Positions 46,460 to 59,097 of a stretch of 64,000 nucleotides of DNA are shown one piece after another. The DNA is from an uncultured Bacteroidales bacterium. Lineage in GTDB: Bacteria > Bacteroidota > Bacteroidia > Bacteroidales > Bacteroidaceae. The position numbers and the translations under genes were made by a program. The stretch spans positions 1 through 64,000 of the forward strand of contig CADAPC010000003.1 in the NCBI GenBank assembly GCA_902789725.1, in the 5' to 3' direction. A model generated the notes under the pieces. It was given only the letters and a program-made list of their open reading frames with translations, was not told the origin of the DNA and made no database searches. Each line of letters begins with the position of its first letter. The stretch's first letter is position 1.

Positions 46460-47422
46460 ATGGCAACAAAAAAAAATTCTGAGTATGAATTCCAAGGCGG
46501 TTCACTCAATGGTTTCGTAATGTGCTTAATCGACATTGTGCTCTATGTGGCAGTCGTGTATTTCTTTGTGCAGGGCATCATAGCTTTCGACGCAGGCCAT
46601 GACAACGCTGGTGTAGGCTTTATGGTCGGGACGGTAGTGCTCCTCATCACCGCCATCATCTGCAGTTGCGGTTTCTCCATGCTGGAGCCTAACGAAGCAA
46701 AGGTGATGACCTTCTTTGGCAAGTATGTGGGTACATTCCGCAAAAACGGCTTCTACTGGCTAAACCCCTTCATGACAGTGAAGAATGTGAGTCTGAGAGC
46801 AAGAAACCTGAATGCAGAACCCATCAAGGTGAACGACAAGACGGGCAATCCCGTGATGATTGGCCTGGTGCTGGTGTGGCGACTGAAGGACACCTATAAG
46901 GCCATTTTTGACATTGATACTGAGGTGAGTGCTACTGGTAGCGCAGGAAGTACTGCTGCGGCAAGAATGAACCGATTTGAGAACTTCGTCAGGGTGCAGA
47001 GCGACTCCGCATTGCGAGAAGTGGCTGGCATGTACTCCTACGATGACGAGGATAACAAAGAGAATGACGTGACGCTGAGAGGTGGAAGTGCAGAAGTGAA
47101 CGAAGTGTTGACCAATAAGTTGAACGAACGTCTGACCATGGCTGGGCTGGAAGTTTTAGAGGCACGCATCAACTATTTGGCCTACGCTCCAGAAATAGCA
47201 GCCGTCATGCTGCGCCGTCAACAGGCCGCAGCCATCATCACGGCACGAGAGAAGATTGTAGATGGAGCCGTGTCAATGGTGAAGATGGCATTGGACAAAC
47301 TGAAGGACGAAGACATCGTGAATCTGGACGACAGTCAGAAGGCATCGATGGTGAGCAACTTGCTTGTAGTGCTTTGTGCCGATGAACCAGCACAACCTGT
47401 GGTGAACTCCGGTGCGAACTGA
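46460..47422 (+). CDS. SPFH/band-7 domain membrane protein
   Basis: The 320-residue protein has two hydrophobic segments near the N-terminus (about 15-40 and 50-73) followed by an SPFH domain (EPNEAKVMTFFGKYVGTFR, then the GLVLVWRLKD strand) and an Ala-rich coiled region (MLRRQQAAAIITAREKIVDGA). SPFH proteins assemble into large membrane-associated rings that organise or protect inner-membrane proteins. It is first in a three-gene cassette with a DUF2975 membrane protein and a small XRE regulator. Function here is unknown beyond the family. Confidence 0.85.
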   Translation: MATKKNSEYEFQGGSLNGFVMCLIDIVLYVAVVYFFVQGIIAFDAGHDNAGVGFMVGTVVLLITAIICSCGFSMLEPNEAKVMTFFGKYVGTFRKNGFYWLNPFMTVKNVSLRARNLNAEPIKVNDKTGNPVMIGLVLVWRLKDTYKAIFDIDTEVSATGSAGSTAAARMNRFENFVRVQSDSALREVAGMYSYDDEDNKENDVTLRGGSAEVNEVLTNKLNERLTMAGLEVLEARINYLAYAPEIAAVMLRRQQAAAIITAREKIVDGAVSMVKMALDKLKDEDIVNLDDSQKASMVSNLLVVLCADEPAQPVVNSGAN

Positions 47423-47447
47423 GCAACGAATAAAATGAATTACACTT

Positions 47448-48134
47448 ATGAAAAAGAAATTTAATTTCTATAGCGGGCTGCTGATTGCAGCCATCGTGTT
47501 CGGCATTGGACTGCACATGTTCGCAACGGGCTACCAGATGTACCAGGGTGGGAAAGCTGGCTGGGAAATGGCACAGAAGGAGAGGCAAATGGGGATAAAG
47601 AAGCATCCATTTGAGAGTCTCCAGAGACTGCAACGCATGGCTCCTGTGGAGCTGATGCCCAAGGGCGACTACCTGATGGAAATGAATGCGGGAGACAGCA
47701 TTGTCAACCTGAAGACAGGAGAGAAGATGCCGATGATGACCTTTATGGGAGTGGTGCTACCTGAAAAGAGCAGCAACAGAATGGGAGTTCTGCAAGGCAT
47801 AGGCTATCTCGGGTTCGCCCTTATCATCATATTCTTTGTGGCATTCATCAAACTTGTCATCGGAGTGAACAAAGGACGCATCTTCGAGAAGAGCATGGAG
47901 ACGCAGCTGGCTTGGGGCGGATGGACGGTCTTTGCCATGTATGTGTTAGGATGGGCGAGTACACTCTACACCTACTTCCTCAATGTGCAGGAATTTGAAT
48001 TTGAAGTGTACGATTTGTGCATTGTACAAATGCCCGACATCGCCCTTCTCTACTCTGCATTTGGCATGTTGATGGTGGGGCAGATATTCAAAATTGGGCG
48101 AAAGATGAAAGAAGAACAAGAATTGACAATATGA
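47448..48134 (+). CDS. DUF2975 family membrane protein
   Basis: The 228-residue protein has four predicted membrane helices (near 7-25, 110-135, 158-180 and 197-215) and matches DUF2975 proteins, which are usually encoded beside a small XRE regulator as here. The stop overlaps the next start (ATGA, 48131-48134), so the two are translationally coupled. The pair may sense the membrane state and adjust transcription, but no activity has been shown to my knowledge. Confidence 0.8.
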   Translation: MKKKFNFYSGLLIAAIVFGIGLHMFATGYQMYQGGKAGWEMAQKERQMGIKKHPFESLQRLQRMAPVELMPKGDYLMEMNAGDSIVNLKTGEKMPMMTFMGVVLPEKSSNRMGVLQGIGYLGFALIIIFFVAFIKLVIGVNKGRIFEKSMETQLAWGGWTVFAMYVLGWASTLYTYFLNVQEFEFEVYDLCIVQMPDIALLYSAFGMLMVGQIFKIGRKMKEEQELTI

Positions 48135-48331
48135 TAATAGTGAATTTAGACGTCATGATGGCCCGACGAAAAATCTCTTCGGGCGAATTGGCCGAAAAGA
48201 TTGGCATCACGCAGGCCAATCTTTCGGTACTGAAGACAGGTAAAGCGAAGGCGGTGCGGTTCTCCACCTTGGAGCAAATCTGCAAGGTGTTGGACTGCCA
48301 GCCTGGAGACATTTTGGAGTTCAGAGAGTGA
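48131..48331 (+). CDS. YozG-like XRE regulator
   Basis: The 66-residue protein is a single Cro/C1-type helix-turn-helix (SGELAEKIGITQANLSVLKTG, in two helices) ending in CKVLDCQPGDILEF, the pattern of the small regulators paired with DUF2975 proteins. Its start overlaps the DUF2975 stop. It is the likely ligand of the dyads at the cassette promoter, giving autoregulation; this is inferred from context. Confidence 0.88.
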   Translation: MIIVNLDVMMARRKISSGELAEKIGITQANLSVLKTGKAKAVRFSTLEQICKVLDCQPGDILEFRE

Positions 48332-48341
48332 AGTCATCTTA

Positions 48342-48383
48342 GAAGTGAAAAGTGAAAAGTGAAGAATGAAAAATCCAAGTTAC
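48342..48383 (+). repeat. Third copy of the 42-bp dispersed repeat
   Basis: The unit begins GAAGTGAAAAGTGAAAAGTG and ends ATCCAAGTTAC. It is the same length as, and closely matches, the two inverted arms at 45343-45457. It starts 10 bases after the XRE stop and lies before the large secreted-protein gene. Confidence 0.8.
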
Positions 48384-48435
48384 TTTAGTAAGTGAAGAGC
48401 GGAAAATTTGAGTATCTTGAAACGTGAGAAATTTT

Positions 48436-51400
48436 ATGACAGAATTGAGCATGAAAGGTGTGAAGTGGGTGCTTCTGATGGCAACGATGTTGCTGGGCAT
48501 AGAAACTATCTGTGCACAAGAGCAGGAACTGATGGAGGTAAAGTCGCATGTGGTGGATGCACGCACAGGCGAAATCCTACCCTTTGTCAACATTTTCGTG
48601 GCTGGAGGGAAAGGCACCTTAACGAACATGGAGGGCGACTTCACCATCAAGGTGAAGACAGAGTCCTCGCTCCGATTCAGCTACGTGGGATATGAAACCT
48701 TGACCCTACCCACCGAAAAGATTGGGAGTGTGGTGAAGATGAAGCCCATGACAAGGACGCTAAGCGAAGTGAGTGTGAAACCATGGGAATCCATCCTGCT
48801 GAATGTGTGCAAGAAATTGGACAAAGAATATAATAAGCGGTGGAGAAAATCCAGCCGCTATTTCTACCGCATGACCACCGCATACCGAAAGAAGACGCTG
48901 GTGGAAGCATTCATGGAGGCTCGTTCGGCCGTGAACTTGCACGAAATCAAGTTTCTGAAAGGACGTCACGGACGCATGACGCAGGAAGGTCTTTCGAATC
49001 CCTTCATCGCCAACATGAATTTCCATCATCCCTTGGAACTGGGGTTGGTGATGAAGGAAAATTCCTTCTGGGGAGGCTTGATTACGCCTGCCTCGCTGTC
49101 CACAGTGAAAGAGCTGACCAGCGTGTACGACATCAGCGTGGAGGAACTGAAAGGAAGCGATGGCAACACCCTCTACAAATTCAATTTGAAAGACAAGTAT
49201 TCGTCCTCAACGCAAAAAGGGCCATCCTCAACGCAAAGAAAAAGAAGGTTCTGCAGCCTGACTGGTGCGCTCTATGTGGATGCCCAATCGCTGAACGTGC
49301 TGAAGATTGAAGGGCAGGTGGAGAACATGTACTTAGACATCTTCAAGGACTTTTACAAAGAGACAACTCCCCTACTCCTCAACGTGACCATTAACTACAA
49401 CTATGAGAAGGGCTTTGCTGAGGTGCAGAATATCGCCTACAAGGCGACAAACGGCGACATGGTGAGCACCGCTATATTATATAATGTAGAGGACTTGAAC
49501 CTGGAGTTGAACGAAAAAAAGAAGAAGAAGACCAAACAGACGGGCGAAAACATGCTTGCGGCTATTGACAATGCAGGCTTCGACCAAATGCTTTGGGAGC
49601 ACAGCAACATAGTGCAACGCACAAAGGAAGAGGAACGTCTGGCCGGACTGCCCGACCAAACAATGCTGGTGAACGACTCTATCAAAGAGGATCCCTCCAC
49701 ACCCACAGAAAAACTGCTGGACCACCTGAAACGATTCGGGCATAATTTGCCGCAAGAGAAAGTGTATGTCCACATGGATAACACGTGCTACTTCCTTGGC
49801 GACACCATTTGGTTTTCGGCTTACACCACACAGACCAACGACAGCAAACCGTCACAAATCAGCGGTGTGCTCTACGTGGAGCTTTTCAACCACGATGGCT
49901 ATCTGGTGGAGCGCAAGCTGGTGGAAATGACTCATGGCAGGGGATATGGCAACTTCGTTCTTGACAAGGATGCCTACGCTGGCTATTACGAACTGAGAGC
50001 CTACACCCGATGGCAGCTCAACTGGGGCATGTTTGAGCGAGAGCATTCCGATGAATGCGAAGAATGGTTCTACACCCGAGAGCTGGAACACAATTATTTC
50101 CGCGATTACGACAAACTCTACAGCCGCGTCTTTCCTGTGTATGACAAGCCTGCTGAAGGTGGTGACTACAAGACCACGATGACGCGCAGAACCATGAGAC
50201 AACGCTTCAAAAGAGACCCACACAAGCGCGAACCCGTCTTGACGCTCTATCCCGAAGGAGGTGAACTGGTGGAGGGATTGCCTTGCCGTGTTGCATACGA
50301 AGCAACATGGGACGACGGGCAGGAGCTGGAGGGAATGCTGAAGGGAAAGAAAGTAGAGAACCGAGGGCGAGGATCTTTTGAACTCACCCCTACGGAAAAA
50401 GGGAAAGACAAGATTGTGGTGTTCACCACGACCGACGGAATTCAAGTGAAAGCCCCCCTGCCCGAAGCGGCGAAGAGCGGTGTGGCACTGAGGGTAGATG
50501 TAGAGGCTGACTCCATCGACATCACCGTGAGAAGAACCGCTGACCTGCAGAACGACACTTTGGGACTGACCCTCATGCACGAAGGCATAATAGAAACCTA
50601 CATCAACCTTGAAGGGTTGGAGCAGCACATCCATGTGGCGAAGAAAGCATTAAAGATGGGTGTGAACCAAGCCACGGTGTTCAACAACAAAGGACGTGTG
50701 TTGGCAGACAGACTCTTCTTCGTGAAACATAGCGAGGACACAAGGTCGCAGATTGCCATCGGCGGCATGAAGGAGATGTACAACCCCTATGAACCTATCA
50801 CACTGAACTTGAAAACACAGGGGCAGACAGGCGGCAGCATGTCCATATCGGTGCGCGACGCTTCCCACTGCGATGTGCTCTACGACAATGCCTCTTTGCT
50901 TACCGAGCTGCTCCTGACCTCCGAAATCAAGGGTTTCGTTCCCAATCCTGAATTCTTCTTCGAGAAGGATGACAACCGCCACAACAGGGCGCTCGATCTG
51001 CTGATGCTGACCCAAGGGTGGCGACGCTTCAAATGGACAGACATGGCCAACAAGGGAGCTTGGCAACTCACGCAGGTGGCAGAACGCACACCTGTCATCA
51101 CAGGGAAAGTGTATAAAACTTCCGATGCTATGTATGCCGCCTTGGGAGGCATGACTTGGTATAACGACGAGGGAGAAGAGAATCAACATAAGGATACAGA
51201 CCCTTTCAGCGACCAGCAGACCCAGCCAACCAGAAGCACCGAAAGCACCTATAACCACTGGCAAGGAAACATGCAAGAACTTCTTGATGCTTCATCGCCA
51301 AAGACACACGAACTGACCGACATGGAATTTTATCCTGGCGACAACTACGGACCATTCAAGAACAAGGGCATGAGGGTGCATTCCGAGATTGTCTCGCCCG

Positions 51401-52491
51401 ACCAGAGCTACGTTAAATCCATCGACTTGGACACCAAGGACGGTTACTTCAAGGTGCAACTGCCACGCTATTATGGCGACTGCTACTTCTTCCTGAGTGC
51501 GGCCGACACGCTGAAATGGAAACGAAAGAAATATGAGTGGATTCAGCTGATGAGCGACATGGAATTTGCCGAACATCCAAAACTGAGGAGACTCAAAGTG
51601 CTTCCCCCCGATTATCACGTGAGGGTCAATTTTCCCTACCCCCGCTTTGTCAAGCCCTACAGCTATTACCAGACACACCTGAACTATGCCGACGACCCAC
51701 TACTTGCCACGCAGGTGCTGAACGACGGTTCGCTGCGCATTGACGAAGTGACAGTGTGGAGCAAGCACAACACCCTACAGCGCATGTACGACTCCATTCC
51801 TGCTCTGATAGTGGATTCCTACGAGGGTTTCAACCAAGCCTTGGATGCAGGTTTGGGTATTGGAGCCTCCGAGGTGGCGCGTGCTTACGTGGGCGACTAT
51901 GGATTGAAGCATCCCTACGTAACCAGCGAAGAGGGCTTTCACGATTACAGACTCCGCGTGCGCTATGGTTACAACATCACCCGCCGCGCCATATCGAACG
52001 TGACAAACGACCCTGATTCGGCCTACCTGCGCAAGAATCTGCATTCGTTTGCCCCAGGCACTTACCATGTATCAGACCAAGAAATGTTGGACTACATAGA
52101 CAATACCCACATCCACAAGTATGTGCTCTACACCGATTTTGAGCCTCGCTTGGCTGGCCACGAACGCTACTACGGCAGCAACTTGCCCATCACGCAAATT
52201 GCCATCTATCCCTTTCCTGACGATTCACGACGCTTGTTCTATCGTGACCGCCGATACATTCTTCCAGGTTTCTCCTACGTACATGAGTTCTACCAACCCA
52301 ATTACGCCAAGCGGAAGTTGGACGAACATCCCAAGGACTACCGACGCACGCTCTATTGGAACCCCTTCTTGGTGCTGGATGACAAAGGTGCCGCCCAAAT
52401 ACAATTCTACAACAACAGCACGCGCCACTCCATTTCCATCGACGCACAAGGTTTCGGTATGGACGGCACACCTTTGTCGGGGAAAAAATAG
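48436..52491 (+). CDS. Large secreted protein with carboxypeptidase-regulatory-like and macroglobulin (MG2)-like domains
   Basis: The protein of about 1,350 residues has a signal peptide (KGVKWVLLMATMLLGIETICAQ). It is followed by a CarboxypepD_reg-like beta-sandwich (VVDARTGEILPFVNIFVAG with FTIKVKTESSLRFSYVGYE), then a long unassigned region. In the middle are MG2-like macroglobulin repeats (EKVYVHMDNTCYFLGDTIWF and LTLYPEGGELVEGLPCRVAY). It has neither the TonB-dependent receptor barrel nor a visible thioester motif. Such proteins are common in Bacteroidota and probably sit in the periplasm or outer membrane; their role is unknown. Start is ATG 48436; ATG 48451 (closer to the signal peptide) and GTG 48424 are alternatives. 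Confidence 0.72.
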   Translation: MTELSMKGVKWVLLMATMLLGIETICAQEQELMEVKSHVVDARTGEILPFVNIFVAGGKGTLTNMEGDFTIKVKTESSLRFSYVGYETLTLPTEKIGSVVKMKPMTRTLSEVSVKPWESILLNVCKKLDKEYNKRWRKSSRYFYRMTTAYRKKTLVEAFMEARSAVNLHEIKFLKGRHGRMTQEGLSNPFIANMNFHHPLELGLVMKENSFWGGLITPASLSTVKELTSVYDISVEELKGSDGNTLYKFNLKDKYSSSTQKGPSSTQRKRRFCSLTGALYVDAQSLNVLKIEGQVENMYLDIFKDFYKETTPLLLNVTINYNYEKGFAEVQNIAYKATNGDMVSTAILYNVEDLNLELNEKKKKKTKQTGENMLAAIDNAGFDQMLWEHSNIVQRTKEEERLAGLPDQTMLVNDSIKEDPSTPTEKLLDHLKRFGHNLPQEKVYVHMDNTCYFLGDTIWFSAYTTQTNDSKPSQISGVLYVELFNHDGYLVERKLVEMTHGRGYGNFVLDKDAYAGYYELRAYTRWQLNWGMFEREHSDECEEWFYTRELEHNYFRDYDKLYSRVFPVYDKPAEGGDYKTTMTRRTMRQRFKRDPHKREPVLTLYPEGGELVEGLPCRVAYEATWDDGQELEGMLKGKKVENRGRGSFELTPTEKGKDKIVVFTTTDGIQVKAPLPEAAKSGVALRVDVEADSIDITVRRTADLQNDTLGLTLMHEGIIETYINLEGLEQHIHVAKKALKMGVNQATVFNNKGRVLADRLFFVKHSEDTRSQIAIGGMKEMYNPYEPITLNLKTQGQTGGSMSISVRDASHCDVLYDNASLLTELLLTSEIKGFVPNPEFFFEKDDNRHNRALDLLMLTQGWRRFKWTDMANKGAWQLTQVAERTPVITGKVYKTSDAMYAALGGMTWYNDEGEENQHKDTDPFSDQQTQPTRSTESTYNHWQGNMQELLDASSPKTHELTDMEFYPGDNYGPFKNKGMRVHSEIVSPDQSYVKSIDLDTKDGYFKVQLPRYYGDCYFFLSAADTLKWKRKKYEWIQLMSDMEFAEHPKLRRLKVLPPDYHVRVNFPYPRFVKPYSYYQTHLNYADDPLLATQVLNDGSLRIDEVTVWSKHNTLQRMYDSIPALIVDSYEGFNQALDAGLGIGASEVARAYVGDYGLKHPYVTSEEGFHDYRLRVRYGYNITRRAISNVTNDPDSAYLRKNLHSFAPGTYHVSDQEMLDYIDNTHIHKYVLYTDFEPRLAGHERYYGSNLPITQIAIYPFPDDSRRLFYRDRRYILPGFSYVHEFYQPNYAKRKLDEHPKDYRRTLYWNPFLVLDDKGAAQIQFYNNSTRHSISIDAQGFGMDGTPLSGKK

Positions 52492-52556
52492 TAGCTGGAA
52501 CTTCGACTTATATGAAGCTACAAATCATTCATCAAATAACTTAAACAACCAATGAA

Positions 52557-53432
52557 ATGAAAAAAGTACTTTATCCTATCTTAGCGGTGATTGTATTTCT
52601 AATAATACAAGGTGCCGCAGGCGTCGTCATTGCGGTTATTGCCTTGATTAACGACCCACAAGTCTTCAAGCAAATGCAGGCTGGCGACCCCAATGCCTTC
52701 ATGGACTCCATGGGCAACAGCGCGTTGGCTTGGGCCACCATCATCAGCGGTCTTATCAGCATCGGCATCATCGCTCTGCTGAAAATGATTGACTGGAAAC
52801 ATGTGCTCAACCTGAAGATGATTGATTGGGGATGGGGTGTTGTGAGCATCATAGCCGCCATCTTCGGCATTTTTGCTCTCAACATTTTGGGAGAGATGCT
52901 CGACCTGCCCAATCTGATGGAGGAGCAATTCACCAACATGTCCAACGACTTGGTTGGGGCACTAAGCATCGCCATCATTGGCCCCATCATCGAGGAGTTC
53001 ATCTTCCGCGAAGGTGTGGAAGGCTACATGCTCCGCAACGGAGTGAACAAGTGGGTGGCCATTATCAGTTCGGGCATCGTCTTCGGCATCATCCACTTAA
53101 ACCCCGCCCAGGTACCCTTCGCCGCAGGGATGGGAATTATTTTTGGCATCATATATTATAAGAGCGGAAACATCATTCTTACAAGTATATTGCACATTTT
53201 GAACAATAGCATCGCCGTGTGGCAGATGTACTCGATGGGCGAGGAATTGAAAGACTTCAAACTGGTGGACTACTTAGGAGGCACTGTCGATGCCATCTTC
53301 TATATCATCGGTGGCTTGGGATTGTGCATCTTGTGGCTGCATGTCGTCTGGAAACGTTACAGAAAACCGGCTGTCTATCCTATAGCTGAAACCGCCGAAA
53401 CACCCACCTACACTGAACTCAATAACCAATAA
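52557..53432 (+). CDS. CPBP-family intramembrane glutamic protease (CAAX protease/Abi type)
   Basis: The 291-residue protein has about eight hydrophobic segments and the three CPBP motifs: EEFIFRE (E-E-x-x-x-R), FGIIH and a following HILNN. The family includes eukaryotic Rce1 and bacterial proteins for bacteriocin immunity or maturation. In this cell it probably cleaves within the inner membrane; the substrate is unknown. It lies between the macroglobulin-like protein (65 bases) and SppA (26 bases), forming a possible envelope protein-handling group. Confidence 0.9.
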   Translation: MKKVLYPILAVIVFLIIQGAAGVVIAVIALINDPQVFKQMQAGDPNAFMDSMGNSALAWATIISGLISIGIIALLKMIDWKHVLNLKMIDWGWGVVSIIAAIFGIFALNILGEMLDLPNLMEEQFTNMSNDLVGALSIAIIGPIIEEFIFREGVEGYMLRNGVNKWVAIISSGIVFGIIHLNPAQVPFAAGMGIIFGIIYYKSGNIILTSILHILNNSIAVWQMYSMGEELKDFKLVDYLGGTVDAIFYIIGGLGLCILWLHVVWKRYRKPAVYPIAETAETPTYTELNNQ

Positions 53433-53458
53433 GCTATAACCAATAAACCAAAACAATC

Positions 53459-55243
53459 ATGAAACAATTTCTGAAGTACGTATGCGCCACCGTGGTGGGC
53501 ATACTGATTGTAGGGGTCATCTGCGCCATTCTCTCCATTCTGAGTTTGGCAGGCATGGCTTCGATGGGCAGCATGACTGCCAATGTGAAGGACAACAGCG
53601 TGCTGGTCATCCAGTTGCAAGGCACCATCAACGAACGCAGCACAGAGAACCCCTTCTCTGAAATAATGGGAAACTCGGCGCTGTCTGAACAAGGACTGGA
53701 CGATATTCTCGCAGCCATTGAGCACGCTAAGACCGAACCCAAGGTGAAGGGCATCTACCTCGAAGCAGGTACGTTTACGGGTGCTATGCCCGCCACCTTG
53801 CAAGCCATCCGCACGGCGTTGCTCGACTTCAAGAAGGGGGGTAAGTTCATTGTGGCATACGGTGATGCTTACACTCAGGGCACTTACTTCCTCTGCTCCA
53901 CTGCCGACACCTTGATTGTCAACCCACAGGGCATGATTGACTGGAGCGGTCTGTCGAGTCAGGTGATGTACTACAAAGACCTTCTGCAGAAGGTGGGCGT
54001 AGATATGCAAGTGGTGAAAGTGGGCACGTATAAGAGTGCTGTAGAGCCCTTCCTCCTCAACGAAATGAGCGAGGCCAACCGCGAACAAATCGAAACTTAC
54101 GACAAGGAGATTTGGGGTGAAATGACCAAAGCCGTAGGCAAAAGCCGCAACATCAGCGTGGCGAAATTGAATGAGTTGGCTGACTCCATGATGCTGCTCC
54201 AGAAGGTTGCTCTCTACAAGAAAGAGAAGTTGGTGGATAAGGTGGCATACAGCGACCAAGTGCCCCAAACCATTGCTGCGATGATGAAGGTGGATAGTCC
54301 TGATGACTACAACACCATCACAGTGAAGGATTTGGCTGGCATTGTCAGCAGTCAGCCCAAGGGCATCAGCGGCAACGAGGTAGCTGTCTATTACGCCGTG
54401 GGCGACATTGTTGAGGAAGCTGCATCGGGGTTCAATGTGGAACCTGAGATTGTGGGGAAGAAAGTTATCAAGGACTTGGAAGAGCTGGCAGAGAACGACG
54501 ACGTGAAGGCTGTGGTGCTGCGTGTCAACTCAGGCGGTGGTTCAGCCTACGCAAGTGAGCAAATTTGGCATCAGGTGATGAACATCAAAGCAAAGAAACC
54601 CGTTGTGGTGAGCATGGGCGATATGGCCGCTTCGGGCGGCTACTACATCAGTTGCGCAGCCGACTACATCTACGCCGAACCCACCACCATCACAGGTTCC
54701 ATCGGCATCTTCGGCATGTTCCCCAATGTGGGTGAATTGCTGAACGACAAGCTGGGTGTACACTTCAGCACCGTCAAGACCAACCAGTTCTCTGACTTTG
54801 GCGATTCTTCCCGTCCGTTCACCGAACAGGAACGCACCCTGGCTCAACGCTACATCAACAACGGCTACGAGCTTTTCACCACTCGCTGTGCCGATGGTCG
54901 CAAGATGAAGCAGGACGACATCAAGAAGATTGGCGAAGGACGCGTGTGGACAGGACTCCACGCCAAGCAGATTGGCTTGGTGGACGAGCTGGGCGGCTTG
55001 GAGGCAGCTATTGCAAAAGCAAAGAAACTGGCCAAAGTAGAAGAAGTTTCTGTCATCAACTACCCAACAAAATCGACATTCTTCGACAGTTTGCTCAACG
55101 AAATGCAAGGCACCAGCTATGCCGACCAGCAACTCAAGCAGGCCTTGGGCGAATACTACCCCATTTGGGCTGAACTGAAGAATGTGGGACAAAAGACCGG
55201 CATTCAGACGGCTCTCCCCTACTATCTGAAGTTTAACTTGTAA
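53459..55243 (+). CDS. sppA: Signal peptide peptidase SppA (67K type)
   Basis: The 594-residue protein is a membrane-anchored serine protease that degrades released signal peptides. One N-terminal membrane helix (about 7-30) is followed by two ClpP-like domains. The Ser/Lys dyad is visible: K192 in GTYKSAVEPF of the first domain and S392 in MAASGGYY of the second, as in the two-domain 67K enzymes. The gene ends before a bidirectional terminator shared with the beta-galactosidase gene. Confidence 0.93.
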   Translation: MKQFLKYVCATVVGILIVGVICAILSILSLAGMASMGSMTANVKDNSVLVIQLQGTINERSTENPFSEIMGNSALSEQGLDDILAAIEHAKTEPKVKGIYLEAGTFTGAMPATLQAIRTALLDFKKGGKFIVAYGDAYTQGTYFLCSTADTLIVNPQGMIDWSGLSSQVMYYKDLLQKVGVDMQVVKVGTYKSAVEPFLLNEMSEANREQIETYDKEIWGEMTKAVGKSRNISVAKLNELADSMMLLQKVALYKKEKLVDKVAYSDQVPQTIAAMMKVDSPDDYNTITVKDLAGIVSSQPKGISGNEVAVYYAVGDIVEEAASGFNVEPEIVGKKVIKDLEELAENDDVKAVVLRVNSGGGSAYASEQIWHQVMNIKAKKPVVVSMGDMAASGGYYISCAADYIYAEPTTITGSIGIFGMFPNVGELLNDKLGVHFSTVKTNQFSDFGDSSRPFTEQERTLAQRYINNGYELFTTRCADGRKMKQDDIKKIGEGRVWTGLHAKQIGLVDELGGLEAAIAKAKKLAKVEEVSVINYPTKSTFFDSLLNEMQGTSYADQQLKQALGEYYPIWAELKNVGQKTGIQTALPYYLKFNL

Positions 55244-55275
55244 GAGCACCTTCCTCCATAAACAAATCATAAAAA

Positions 55276-55303
55276 GGGCTGGCACGTTTTTGGGTGCCAG
55301 CCC
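55276..55303. terminator. Bidirectional terminator between sppA and lacZ
   Basis: GGGCTGGCAC (55276-55285) and GTGCCAGCCC (55294-55303) form a perfect 10-bp stem flanked by A on the left and T on the right, so it can stop transcription of the convergent genes from both sides. Confidence 0.9.
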
Positions 55304-55334
55304 CTTTTGCTTTATCGACTGATGAAGAAGGATG

Positions 55335-59093
<3,759 letters not shown>

Positions 59094-59097
<4 letters not shown>

